Shown here: positions 34,752 through 46,222 of the stretch, piece after piece | Layout of the letters: the number at the start of each line of letters is the position of its first letter | How positions within the stretch are numbered: position 1 is the stretch's first letter | NCBI GenBank assembly: GCA_038087015.1 | Contig: JASBNA010000003.1 | Location: 1,364,001-1,428,000 of the forward strand | Direction of reading: 5' to 3' | Origin: Cerrena zonata | Taxonomy: Eukaryota; Basidiomycota; Agaricomycetes; Polyporales; Cerrenaceae | DNA length: 64,000 nucleotides | Translations under genes and position numbers: made by a program | The notes under the pieces: generated by a model | What the model saw: the letters and a program-made list of their open reading frames with translations, nothing else | Database searches by the model: none | What the model was told of the DNA's origin: nothing

Positions 34752-35185
34752 TTCTGAATCTGTGAAAGAGGGGGTTGAGTATAGCACATCTGGGCTTACT
34801 GTGCCTTATATATGTCTCTAATAGGGGTCCTCGACGTAGTCTAGATCCTAAAGCAGTCCGATTCATCGCTCTAATGTGTAACCTGTGGGGTACCGTGATA
34901 TGGCGTATGTCTCTATGTAGTGGTAGCAACTTAAGAATAACTTGGAATGACAGACTCGGAAGAGCAATGCCGTCATAATGTGTAATCTTATCAGATAAGA
35001 AACGTAGGAATCGTCGGCTTTATGATCCTGGTGAGTACTGTACCAGTACGCAATGATAAATGACTTGGACAAGCAAGAGTCATAGAGTAGCATACGGCCG
35101 ACGCTGTGTATTTGTCGGTCTAACGGTCTGTAGGTCTGTACTATTACATTGTTGGTAATCTTCGGTTTCATTGACATACAGCAGA

Positions 35186-36875
35186 TCACGATTCTGCAAC
35201 TTCGTGCATTACTATTTCCAACACTTCCGCAGCTCTTTCTACATCTTCCATCGTGTTGTATAGAGCTGTGGGCGCGAGACGGATGACATCTGGCTTCCTA
35301 GAGTCACCAATTACACCATACGCAGCGAGTGCTGACATCACCAATGGCATCGTCCGACCGTCCGTAGGAAGGAACAATAAGGAGAGCTGAGAACCACGGG
35401 AGGCTGGATCAGAGGGCGTAGTAATCGTGAACCTAATGGACTTGTCAGGGTCATCTTCTCGTCCCACACGCAGCGCAGCAGCTTCTGGAGAAATCCACCA
35501 TTTGCTTTTCTTGAGCAAAGCGTCAAGATGACCCGTCAATTTGAGAGACCTCTCCCGGAGGGGAGCCATTCCACCGGCTTCGTGAAATACTTGTAAAGAC
35601 CCGATCAGGGAGGCGGTAGCTAGGACAGAAGGGTTCGATTGTTGGAAACCCTGAGCACCTGGGATGGCCTTGAACTGTGGAGGCATAGCGAAGCGCGTAG
35701 TCGGATCATGTCCCCACCATCCGGCGTGTCTGTTTACTAGAAGGTCAGGGTGGAGACAAAAGAGAGAGCGGAGCGTCATACCTAACCTGGCTCCGACGCC
35801 CATCTATCATGTACGAATAGTCCGCCGATGGCTCCCGGTCCCGCATTCAGGTACTTGTAGGTACACCAGACGGCGAAATCGACATTCCATTCGTGAAGGG
35901 ACAGCGGAACATTACCGACTGCGTGTGCAAGATCCCAACCACAGATACAGCCCTGTACGCAGAATGATAGAGTATAAGAAATACGCATCGGATCCATTCT
36001 TTCGGAGATAGGAACATACCTGCGCTTGAGCTGCTTTAGTGATAGGACTGCATGGGGAACCATTGGCCGGTGTAGTATTGCACCCCACTGAAAAGTACAA
36101 GTGCGATACTCTGTCCGTGTCCCGAGATGGTCGCGAGAATATCCTCTTCTCGAAGAGTAAACTCACCCGGACGAGGCGACATCTCAACAATAGCATCTTG
36201 AGAATAGCCGCGTGCTTGGACTTGAGATGCAAACGCGTACTATACCACAATTATTACCTTACAACATTAGGAGCGGGGTTAACTTGCCTGATCCGAGGGG
36301 AATCGCTTTGGCTTCGCATAGAATCTTGTATCGTTCCGATGTTGGTTTATAGAATGTGTTCATAAGGAGATGCAGATTGGCGGTCAGAGTGCCCATGCAT
36401 GCCACCTCCGATTCATTTGCACCTAAGATCCGATATGTTTGCCAAAACTAGAAACTTGAAAGAATGGAATTGATTACCTACTAACTCGGCAAATATTGGA
36501 TGAGCTGCATCTGCTAAGTTCGTCCATGGCCTATTGTGGGGATGATCAAAGTGACCTTCCACTGCCCTAATACCTTATTAACCTTCACAGGTGTCTAGAT
36601 GTGGAACGAAGATTCGTACCTTGAACCCCAAACAGCGAGCTCTTCCTCAACGAGCTTCTTAGATCGTTTTGGTAATGCGCCAAGGGAATTACCACACAAA
36701 TATGTGCACGGTGAATCCTCTTTTATGACACAATCAATATTCAAAGTTTACTAGTTATTTGTGACGTAGGAAGCTTACGCATATCCTCCGAAACCTTCGT
36801 TGCCTTTATCGAGCGGTATGAGGGTAGAACAAATTCATCGCGAAATGACGACAAAGCTTCCGTGTTCGTTGTCAT
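35186..36875 (-). CDS. BNA5: Kynureninase
   Basis: PLP enzyme of tryptophan catabolism that splits kynurenine or 3-hydroxykynurenine into (3-hydroxy)anthranilate and alanine, feeding de novo NAD synthesis in the cytosol. It starts at the ATG at 36875 ([18 protein letters not shown]), with the substrate-side motif [15 protein letters not shown] soon after. Then come [39 protein letters not shown] and [20 protein letters not shown]. The PLP Lys is in [20 protein letters not shown]. The C-terminal domain has [33 protein letters not shown] and a tail ending [20 protein letters not shown]. Stop at 35186. Several introns of about 50-60 nt interrupt it. All key motifs are present. Confidence 0.93.
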
Positions 36876-37464
36876 TTGTACCTGTCGCTACGAACTGAGC
36901 ATTGAGCATTATATGTTAGGTGCCTTAGTAATCCGGAGGGGAGTTACGTACGAGAGTATGACTGGAAAGTGTGTAAGAGTAAATGGAGTGATCATTCTAG
37001 CTAGGATCTTACTTTCAGGAAGATATCAACCTAGACAGGAAATATCCTCGAAATTAGTGTCATGATTCGGAGGCGCATAGAAAACTTAGAAACATACCTG
37101 CGACCTTTAGATTGTCAAAGGCAGTCACTTCTTGTGTCTAGGATAAGCCAGAGGATATAATGCCAGGTAAAGAAGTTAAGTTGCTGGTAGGTTCAGTGGA
37201 ATGGCCTTGTAAGAGCTAGGAGGACTTAGGATTGACAGTGGCACCACCGTGACCACAGCGGTGACCTCAAGAAGCCATTATGAGAAAAGAAGGCCCGGAT
37301 CAGCGGTTTTGATCGGGAATAGTAAGAGTACCGTGGGAGACCGTAGGGTTTGGAAATTCAAGTTGAAAGTTACTCATGCCCGATACCTCTAATAAGTACG
37401 TTGACTTGCGTTCAGAGTATCAGGTACACTGACCTTGCTATACCATGTAGATTATACTCGGGTT
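36876..37464. other. Divergent promoter region, kynureninase / Nepro-like gene
   Basis: 589 bp between two start codons. A short GC inverted repeat (CACCG...CGGTG, about 37242-37262) is the only structure I noticed. No coding sequence recognised. Confidence 0.4.
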
Positions 37465-38808
37465 ATGTTTCCCAGCATCGTCTGCGCTCCTAGATCCGGT
37501 TTAAAGCCTGCGGACCAGACCGCTATAGACTCGATACTAAAAGATCTAAAAATATGTACTCGAAGACTCAACGTCGCCTTTCTATCTCAACAGACAGAAC
37601 TGCAGGTCTTGGAGCGGCTGTTCTATAAGGGCAAGAACCAGCATCGTTCAGCTCTTTTTTGGAGACGAATAGAAGAAACTAGACGGTATGCCCTTCGCCT
37701 CACCAAACAAGACATCCGGTCCATTGTAGACGGATTGAGAGTATCTTTTTGGGGACCCATCAATGATCAAACGTGAGTATGTTGATAATACACGCATCGA
37801 ATTAATTGTGAAGGGGCATACAGGGCCAAACGCACGAAAGGCGCATGGACACATTCCCCTGATCCCAAGTCAGTGGAACTTATTCTTGAACGATTGCTCC
37901 TGGTTCACAAGCTCATTTTGAAAGTCGGTCATGTCGCTCAATCCATTTCCGTATATTTACTCATACTTGTGTCACTAAGATGCATGGAACTCTTCAGAGA
38001 ACTTACGAGTAAGTCCTTATCTGGCCTCGTGATCCCTACGCTTCTCACACCCGTCCGCAGCCACTTGAACTTGAACCTCCAGACTGGAGCTTTCCTGCAG
38101 TTGATACTCACATTGAGTGCCATAATATCGCGTCTTGCGGCGTTGTGCGATGAATTATGCCTGTCGATCGAATTTACTTGGGAAGTTTGTTATCGACTTC
38201 TCCACCTCTTCGACGTATGTTGATCACGCTAGAAGCAATTTTTTTTCTTCCGAGTCTTTGGCTAAACTGACCCGATACCCACCCTATAGCCAGCGCGAGT
38301 TAAGCGGATACGCCCGTTGTTTAAGGATCGACCCGCCGCGATTTTGTCATGCAAAGTTGATATGCCCCACACAACTCCATCGGAAATCGCGGACGTATTC
38401 GAGGATGATGTCGGCAGTTCTATTCCACGAACTTCTTTGAGTGATCCTACTACTGATCGCCCACAAAATACCATTTCTTCTGACAAACCCAACACATGTG
38501 AAGACGATGTGGTTCACATTAATCCCTCTTTCGGTCTGAACTTCGTTACACCACACAACCACAACGTGGAGGCTATGGAAACGAAACCTGGCACGTGCTT
38601 TCTAATCTCGCGTATAGTTCATACTCCTGATCACTATTTTACAGCTATCGTACGTAGGAATATCGACAGGGCTTCCCTTCAAGATGATACCACGAATCCC
38701 GATGCCGTCACCCAACTAAACCCGTCCCACTCAGAAGAAACTAAAAGACCGAAGAAGAAGATTAAGAAGAAGAAAAGGGACGAAATAGATGATATATTTG
38801 GCTTCTAA
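37465..38808 (+). CDS. Nepro/RMP1-like nucleolar protein (RNase MRP-associated family)
   Basis: Three exons (37465-37772, 37824-38214, 38290-38808) give about 405 aa. The N-terminal domain matches the nucleolus and neural progenitor protein family (DUF4477), whose yeast relative Rmp1 is an RNase MRP subunit. The key run is ELQVLERLFYKGKNQHRSAL, then FWRRIEETRRYALRL. The middle is helical and Leu-rich. The C-terminal third is polar and ends with a basic run and KKKKRDEIDDIFGF, a tail also seen in Nepro homologues. The likely location is the nucleolus with a role in rRNA or MRP RNA processing; this is inferred from family only. The first ATG in frame is used (MFPSIVCAPRSGLK); an in-frame TTG at 37435 is ignored. 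Confidence 0.75.
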
Positions 38809-39574
38809 CAGTCTCCGAACCTGTGGGCCGGCTTGTTCCCTTGGGTGATCCTCGGAAATTTCGAGAACATGGCTTGATATCCTATTATAGCACGACTTGG
38901 ACATCACTTCCCAGACATTCAGTCAATTCAGGTGGTCTGGAACTTCGTACTCAATAGTGTACTCGCACACAGCACAATATGTCTGGACTTTTCATTACAT
39001 GCCTACTATGACATGTTGCCCAACTCGACCAGAGCCGTCTCCCATTTCCCCGACGTTTTTTCATTATCCGTGGAGGTACACGAAGTGGGAGTGATTTATT
39101 ACTTCGTTCGAGGCCTGCCCTATCGTCGTCGCTTATTCGCTAAATTTCTTGGACTTAGATCTCCTTGGGTATGATCTATTATATGCAGGTACAATCTCGG
39201 AGACAGGGTGGTGACCACTGTCACCGTGAAAGGCAAAAGTGGCCCAGACCATCTTTATATCCCGCGAAGCGGAAACCCGCCTACTCACACGACTTCATAC
39301 GCGACGGCAGTTACTCCACTTGAATATTTCCGGTTTCCATGTTTATGTCAGAACGAAGTGAAATACATTATCCCAGAGATGCCCGACGCTTCTTTACTGG
39401 GCAAGCGATCTTCGAGCAATGGAAAAAGGTAACGATCGATAGTATTCCCGTACAGAGGGCAGTGAAAGGAAAGGAATAGGACAAGTAAAATAGCTATACA
39501 ATAATTGTTGTTCATACGTCTAAGAGCCTGCTCTGTGGGTTTGTAGGGATTTCTACCATACTACTTCTCCACGC
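38809..39574 (+). other. Unassigned stretch with protein-like open frames
   Basis: Two plus-strand open segments (about 38900-39177 and 39190-39432) read like protein (for example VWNFVLNSVLAHSTICLDF and HLYIPRSGNPPTHTTSYAT), but they are separated by a stop and only about 20 nt, too short for a normal intron. There is no clear start and I recognise no family. It could be a small gene with an unnoticed splice, a decayed copy, or chance. Confidence 0.25.
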
Positions 39575-40964
39575 TTACTCGGCATACATAGGCTCTTTTT
39601 TGCCGTCGAGTGGCTTGTCGAAATCGACGAAAGAGGTTCCGTCGCTACTTCCATGTGCCTCGACATCTTTCGTGACATTGATAGCAATATGGCGCATAGG
39701 GATGGTGCCCACAGTACCGAACTGGGAATCAGCAGGCATCCCTCGTGTGTTGGAGGTAATGCTTCTCTTCGACGTGCCTTCTGCTGAACGAAGCGAGATA
39801 CGAAGAGTGATGGCTGTGAATGTAATTCCCTAGTAGTGTGGGATTAGAAAAGGCAGCGTGCAGAATAGTAAAAGATTACTCACAACGAGGGGAGTGACGG
39901 GTTCAAGCATCAGATACTGACAGTTGTAGTTGGCAGCATAGAGAGTGAGAAGAACAAGTTCGACGAAGAACAGGAGGGAGGCGGATTCAAGCAAGATGTA
40001 CAACACGGGACGCAAGGGACTTTGACCTGTTCGGTACTTAGCGGTACGTTTCTCTGCCTGGTAGATTCGATAGGCCATAAGACCTGTAGTAATCGCGGAT
40101 TGAACTACAGCGACAGAGTAGAATGTTCTGACCCAATGTGTCAATTTGGGATCGAAAACTGACGTCGTGGGGTCGAATGTTGCGTAGAGACCGCATACCA
40201 TATAACCCGAAACTATGCGCAACCTTCAGTAAGATCGCAAAAATTCTTCGGTGCCAAGAGACTCACTGATGCTGGCAATAAGTAAAACACCGGGAAGAGC
40301 GATAACCTTGTAGCTACGATCCCATATAATCCAACATCTGTAAATCTGAGGCAAGTTCAACAACGAGGTCGTTCAGATATGTAGGCCACTTACTGCAACA
40401 CCATCTCCAAGCATCTCCGTAGTAGCGTAGATAGTATCCTTGAAGATGTGATCCCAAGGGGCTAGGTTACTCAAGAATGCTGCTGCACCACCTGGTGAGT
40501 TGACCTCATCGACATATCCTCTGACCATTCTGAAACAATTCATGCCTTTGAAGAGATGAGTATAACGATTGGGAAAGGTGGGGGGGAGCACAAGATACGT
40601 ACCTACGTGCATGGTCGCAAGAACAAACATGACGCAGCCGATAATAAACATAGTCTGTCAAAGTCGAGTTAGAACAGAGAAATATCAATAGAATGAATAA
40701 CCGTACCTTGCCATGGGTGTCACTAGCTCTTCGGATGAAAAAGTTTACATAGATTGATGCAGAAAACAGACAAAGGAAGAAGCCTGACGAAATAGAGATC
40801 AGTGAGTTTGCAATAGGAACCCATATCGATGGTCATTACCGTAAACGAGTGTCTGCGAGTCATAAATGTTAGTCAGCGGTGAACGACGAGCAAGAGCGGG
40901 GGGAGCTGACCTCAAGCCAAGTGGCAATCAGGTAGGTCTTATCCCATGGTAGTTGGGGCAACAT
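39575..40964 (-). CDS. Seven-TM integral membrane protein of mushroom type
   Basis: Starts at the ATG at 40964 (MLPQLPWDKTYLIATWLE) and ends in TAA at 39575-39577, about 335 aa after removal of several introns. Seven hydrophobic helices are visible, for example LVYGFFLCLFSASIYVNFF, MFIIGCVMFVLATMHVG, KVIALPGVLLIASIVSGYMV, AVVQSAITTGLMAYRIY and LESASLLFFVELVLLTLYA. The loop motif FLSNLAPWDHIFKDTIYATT, followed by LGDGVAIYRCWIIWDRSYKV, is typical of large paralogous families in Agaricomycetes. Those families are annotated only as integral membrane proteins; a receptor-like role is sometimes suggested from topology but is unproven. The C-terminal tail is short, cytosolic and polar. Confidence 0.82.
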
Positions 40965-42211
40965 CTTGGAAGGGGGATAGGATGAACGGGCTAGAGTCTC
41001 ATACGACCCAGCTATTTGAACCTGAAAGCCATGCCCATTTACGGTAGCCGAACTAGTAACGGCACTAGAGATTCTGAGATTCTGATGCCTGGCAATTGAA
41101 TGGCTCTGAGCGTCAACGTTAAAACTTCTGTAACAACCTGCTCGAGTACGGAATACCGCGGGTCGTCGCCACTCTTCTAGCTTGCAATCATGAACTTGTG
41201 CAACTGTGGCTGCGTACTTTCTGTCATTTATTGCTTGCAAGAAGAGAAAAAGAGAAAAGGGACTGTATGTACCACGTGAAAAAGAGAGAAGCCGAAAATC
41301 CTTAGATACAGAGTTGCTCCCATATTGGAAATCTTAAGGAAACGTTAGCATAACTTCGTGTTGAATGAAATTAACCTCGGGGCGCCGGCATGACTGCTGC
41401 TGATGACAAAGAAATATGCATGAGCATTGCCTGTTGTCAACGAAAATAAACCGTTTCAAGATATCTTCAACATGCCGTCCCTGACGAGGTTATAGACACA
41501 TGTCGTGAGGTTCAAGATTGAGGAAAAGGTGTCCACTTCCTCTGTCCACGTCTCATCTTCGAGCGTCTATCATATATTGGGCCGATCACGATCACTTCAT
41601 ATTAGCTCGAAATCTGCGATCACCTCGATTAAATGCGGATCTATATAGGTTGTTCTTTTATGCAACTTTGGCAATATGCTTGTTCTGACCTCCTGTACTA
41701 CGAGTACCTTTCTGCTAAGCGGTCCCTGTCTCCATTAATGCTCGAGCCCTGTTCGAGTTTGTACTAGGTTTACACTACAGACTATGTATTACGGACTACT
41801 TTATGTTGGGCGGCAAACCAGCAGTGGGAGCGGCCAGAAACATACCCATAGCAGTACCGGTGAGAAGCCGTTTCTGCACTTCTCATTTTGCCGTGCCAAC
41901 ATGACTATCGCTTAAGAACTCCCTCGTAACGACTCTCACAATTTGCCACCATCAACCCGAACAGCACGCAAAGTCTTGGTAATGAGCCCAGGAATATTAA
42001 AGCACCTGATCATTGAGTTGTATACACATCTAAAGAGGGGTACGAAATATGCTACAGCGTGGTGGATTATGAGATGAGATGTACGCTGAAATGAAAAAGT
42101 TGACTCTGAAGGTACGACTATAATCAATACTACTGAATGGAATATCCTCGAAGGAAATCAAAAGGGTAAATAAATAGTTAGAACGAAAGTGTGATCGCAG
42201 GGAGAGGAAAA
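40965..42211. other. Intergenic stretch before the P450 gene
   Basis: The 1.2 kb hold the upstream region of the membrane-protein gene and the 3' region of the P450 gene. An open minus frame continues upstream of the chosen start (to about 41240) but has no family features. No repeat or RNA gene recognised. Confidence 0.45.
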
Positions 42212-44228
42212 TTACGCAGGAATCTCATCCCTAAGTTGCAAGATAGAATGAACACGTTCATGACGTGGGACAAGGTTAACCCTGAATGGAACGGGAGTAC
42301 GGCCGGACGTTCCCTCATATTCTTCAAGGGAAATAGGTTCACTCGGCAGCTCATGGACATTGAATGACCAGAGAAGACGCGAGATCGCAAGCCAGAGCAC
42401 GCGTTCAGCGACCGCGATACCGGGGCAAATACGACGTCTGGAAGAAAAAGGAATGTTCAGCGTTCCAGAACCAGAATAGGATTGATTTCCCACATACCCA
42501 GCGCCGAATGCCCAGTGGTCTCGTTCCATCACGTTGCTCAACTTTGCGGAGTCGGCACAACTCAAAGTATCGTTCAGGTAACGGTCAGGGTTGAAAATAT
42601 GCCTGAAAAGGCAATGAGACTCATATTCGTACGAATGAAGGCAGGGTACTTACGGGTCTGTGTAACGTTCCTCATTATGATGAAGTGTATAGCAGTTCAA
42701 GACAAGTGCTGTATCCTTTGGAATGAAAAGGCCTTTGTAAACGAAGTCTTCAGTGGAGTAGTGCGGGGTTGCCATCCAGAATGGGGCGTGTACACGTTGT
42801 ACCTAAGGTTCATCGTGAGCTAAATTCATCAAAAGAGAACATTCCACGTACCTCTTTAATAATGGCTCGGAGATACGGAAGTCGGGTCTCGTCCTCTGCA
42901 GCTGGCCAATTGTCCACACCCATGACGCTGTCCAATTCCTCATGAGCGCGACGTGCAACATCAGGGTGGGATGGGAGAAGAGCGAGGAACCACTGAACAA
43001 TTCCCGCAGTCTATTGTGAAAGGGTAAATGAATAGTTATGGGTATGAATAGAACTGTTACGTACAGAATGAACGCCGCCGAGGACGAAGACCGCTGTAAG
43101 CATACACATGTCCTCCCAATCTAAGTTCTCTTGGTCACGAACGAGCCAAAGGGTCTTAGCGAGGCAGTCGGGTACGTCTTCTCCAGCATCCATGCGAGCC
43201 TTAACCTTCATGAGCAAGGCGCCGTAGACTTCGACCATCTCGTCATGCAATTTACGACCACGGATTTGCTTGGACGTGGGAATCCATTGTAAAGGAGTGA
43301 TGAAATCTGCCATATTCGCCACGGGACCTACAACTGGTGTTAGACGTTGCTGTAAGGACCAAAGAAAGTTGAAATCGTACCAGTAAGATCATTGAACTCG
43401 AGAGCGATATCCAGAGTTCTTTGAATGAGAGGATCCTTGAACGAGTCCGTACGAGTTCCGAGGGAAATAGCGAGCATGACACTGTGATAAAGTAAGTATT
43501 TATCTCACAAGAAAACGATATTAGAAGACTTACTTGAGAGTATAGCGAACGGAAACGTATTGAGGGTTCACGGGAACCGTACCGTGGCACCCCTCTGAAT
43601 AGAACGAACGCATGAGAATGTGCGATTCGTAGTCTACCATGTCCGCATAAGATTGGACGGCCCGGGGTGTCATGAATTGCATGGCAATTCTGCGGTGTGC
43701 TCTCCTGCAAGTAACATTAAACCATGATCGGGTTCAGCAATGGAAGCACGTACCATTTGTCGTTGTACTGAGAGGCAGTGATAGCTCGTCCACGTAAGAT
43801 AGCTTGATTTTTGATGAAGTAGTCTTTGCGGGAAGAGAAAATAGCACCGTTGTTGACGAAGATATCCCGAGCAATATGGGGATCAGAGACGACGACGTAA
43901 AGTTGGTTGCCTACAAAGAGGGAGTAGATGGGACCGAATTGTTTTGCCCATTTGTCGAGAGAAAGTTCGGGGAACTTTGGTAGATAAGGGAAACGGAAAA
44001 GAGGACCAGGAGGGATTGGGTTGCCGTCCTTGTCGACGACATTTTTACGAAAGAGATAAGGTACGAATGTATAAAGAGCGGCGAAGAGCAAAAGGCCAAG
44101 AGTAACCTTAGCAGAAAGTACCTATGAAAAGGAAGATGTTATATGAGTGAGCTCGATCAGGTAGAGTAATGACGACCACAACGTACAGGAAGAATGACGT
44201 GGGGCCTCGCGATGATGTCGATCGACAT
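42212..44228 (-). CDS. Cytochrome P450 monooxygenase
   Basis: Membrane-anchored class II P450. The ATG at 44228 (MSIDIIARPHVILPVLS) leads into an N-terminal anchor helix (TLGLLLFAALYTFVPYLF) and a Pro-rich hinge (GNPIPPGPLFRFPYLPKFPE). Further landmarks in order: the C-helix WRAHRRIAMQFMTPRAV, the I-helix region LTAVFVLGGVHSTAGIVQWF with the conserved GGxxS/T, the K-helix ExxR motif in LRAIIKEVQRVHAPF, the FNPDRYL motif and the heme loop FGAGRRICPGIAVAERVLWL with the proximal Cys. The heme loop is interrupted by an intron between GAG and RRICPG. About 540 aa. All catalytic landmarks are intact. It is the only P450 in the window, with no partner genes of a secondary-metabolite cluster, so a substrate cannot be inferred. 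The CYP family cannot be given without a search. Confidence 0.9.
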
Positions 44229-46222
44229 GGCCACAAGACTTAGAGATGCTGAAGGCCAGAAGCTAAAGGAAGAAGAATGCCACGAAGCCCGAAGCGTGAG
44301 GAACAATAGGTGAAAGTCTCCATCCTTTTATATGTCTACGACGTGGAGGGATTAGGGGGGAACAGGTACCTTGGCAAAGAATCGGCCGGTTACCCATATT
44401 CGTTCCTTCCGTAAACGGACAGGCAATTCTGTTCTGAGAAGTGAGTCAAACTGGGGGTGGGAGGTAGCCGTAGATCCGTAAACAAGATTTGCTTCACGAT
44501 TCGAAACAACGGATATTGGGGCTGATAAACTTCATTTCCAAAACGGCTCCTGGCGAACAAAGCTAATAGCCAATATCATCGATATGCAATTGTGGTGGTC
44601 CGGTAACATAAACAACTCTGAAACAGTCAGCTTGAAGACATTAGATTCATCATGAACATGCATGAAGGGGGCAGACGACTGTTGAGGGAGGCATACTGGG
44701 AGAACTTGCGAAATATGGCCGTGGCTTAGGAAAGGCACCGAGATCCAATCACTAAAGCTGTTAAGGAACTATATTCAGTGCGGCAGAGTCCGATGCACGC
44801 AGCTTCAGTGAGAACAATTGAACAGTCGCTGGGTCTCCAGGAGAAGGTCCATCTCCCGCGTGAGCTATGGGCAGCTACTGTTAGCGTAAATTTGGCTCAC
44901 TCGAGAACGCGTGTAGGCAACAATAGTCTTCGGCTGTTCCAGTTCCGTCATTCACCCCAAACACTGATTCCTTACAAGTCCATGGGCATACACCCGCGTC
45001 TACCCCCAAATGCTACTGAAATGCACGGGCATGCTCCTGAACTGCCCCCATCTATATGTTACACGACGGAAATATGGAATATAGATGAGGTAAAAACTCA
45101 TACCGGTGACAGCCCAAGATCAGATCCCGAATACCCCAAAACGTCTCCAGTGTAGTTTCGCACAAGTTGGCAGCTTATTGTGCGAACGAGCGTCCTTTCG
45201 GGGTATTACGCTCGCATAAGGCTCCGATTCGCTAAAAGTACAAGATCTTGCAAAGCTGCAACACGGCCGCCTAGAGTATTCCGTTGGAAGATCGATTTCC
45301 AGCGCCTGGAGTAGGTCAAGGCAAAACAAACTTGAGTCTCGCGGACCTGCTCCAAAAAGCAACATCATCAGAACAATAAGGTAATGGAAACAAGAAAGAG
45401 GCAAGTTTAAATTAAGTAGGTCTATCATGATCTGAACGATCAGTTCAGCACTGTGGTTCCTTGAGATGTTCAGTGGAACCAGGGCAATGTATCGCATGGT
45501 ATCTCAGACATTCATGTTTAGAGAACCGCCTCCCAAATCTCAATTGCATGAACGCTCTCAGCTGGAAGACTTGGTTCAGGGTCTGTCAGGGATCGATAAC
45601 CCTGGACCAAGGTGGTGGAATTCGAAAAACGAGACGTCATGCGCATAAAGAAACAAAAAGCATGTTACGCTATTGGAATAAGAAGTCTCCGGCAGGATAT
45701 GCCAAACGCACACTAAACCGCGGAAATGAATGGACAATAGAAAAACAAAAACCGCCATGGGATCTTGTTATGGCATCCTGTCCAGAGTAAATTAGGCGTA
45801 AATCGGAATTTGAGCCTGCAGTGAGGAAGTGAAGCGAAGGTGAGACAGTCACAACACGATCACAATCTCAATAGGTGGTGAAAAGGAAGCAAAAGCGGTT
45901 AGTGCTCACGAGTCACCAAGGCCGTCCCAGTCTTGTCTCGACGACCAATATACGCAGGTAACAACAAGGGGAACAACGGGAATATGAAACATGGTAGAAA
46001 ATGACGGGATAATGTCAGTTAGAGACCAATCCGGCTCTCCTCCTCCAGTAATATTGAACAATGACGGCGCCAACAATACCCAGGCGCCCAAGCAGCCTGA
46101 CAGCTACGCTCATCGCAACTTGTAAACGTCTCGGACAGGTACATACGTCCCATAGACTGCATTGCCTCTTGCCAGATACCACCATCACCTAGCGAGGATC
46201 TACCAGGCCTGAATCGGTTACG
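44229..46222. other. 2-kb divergent intergenic region (P450 / beta-adaptin)
   Basis: No reading frame here is recognisable. Open frames of about 100-125 codons at 44778-45155 and 45461-45790 (plus) and 45120-45497 (minus) have no splice chain or family motif. This probably holds the P450 promoter (the first few hundred bases beyond 44228) and a large unassigned remainder. Confidence 0.45.

Noticed and set aside
42212..44228. P450 as part of a secondary-metabolite cluster
   Set aside because: No backbone synthase, terpene cyclase or cluster transporter lies nearby; neighbours are housekeeping or membrane proteins.
44778..45790. Possible genes between the P450 and beta-adaptin
   Set aside because: Frames of 100-125 codons on both strands lack motifs, plausible introns or consistent starts.
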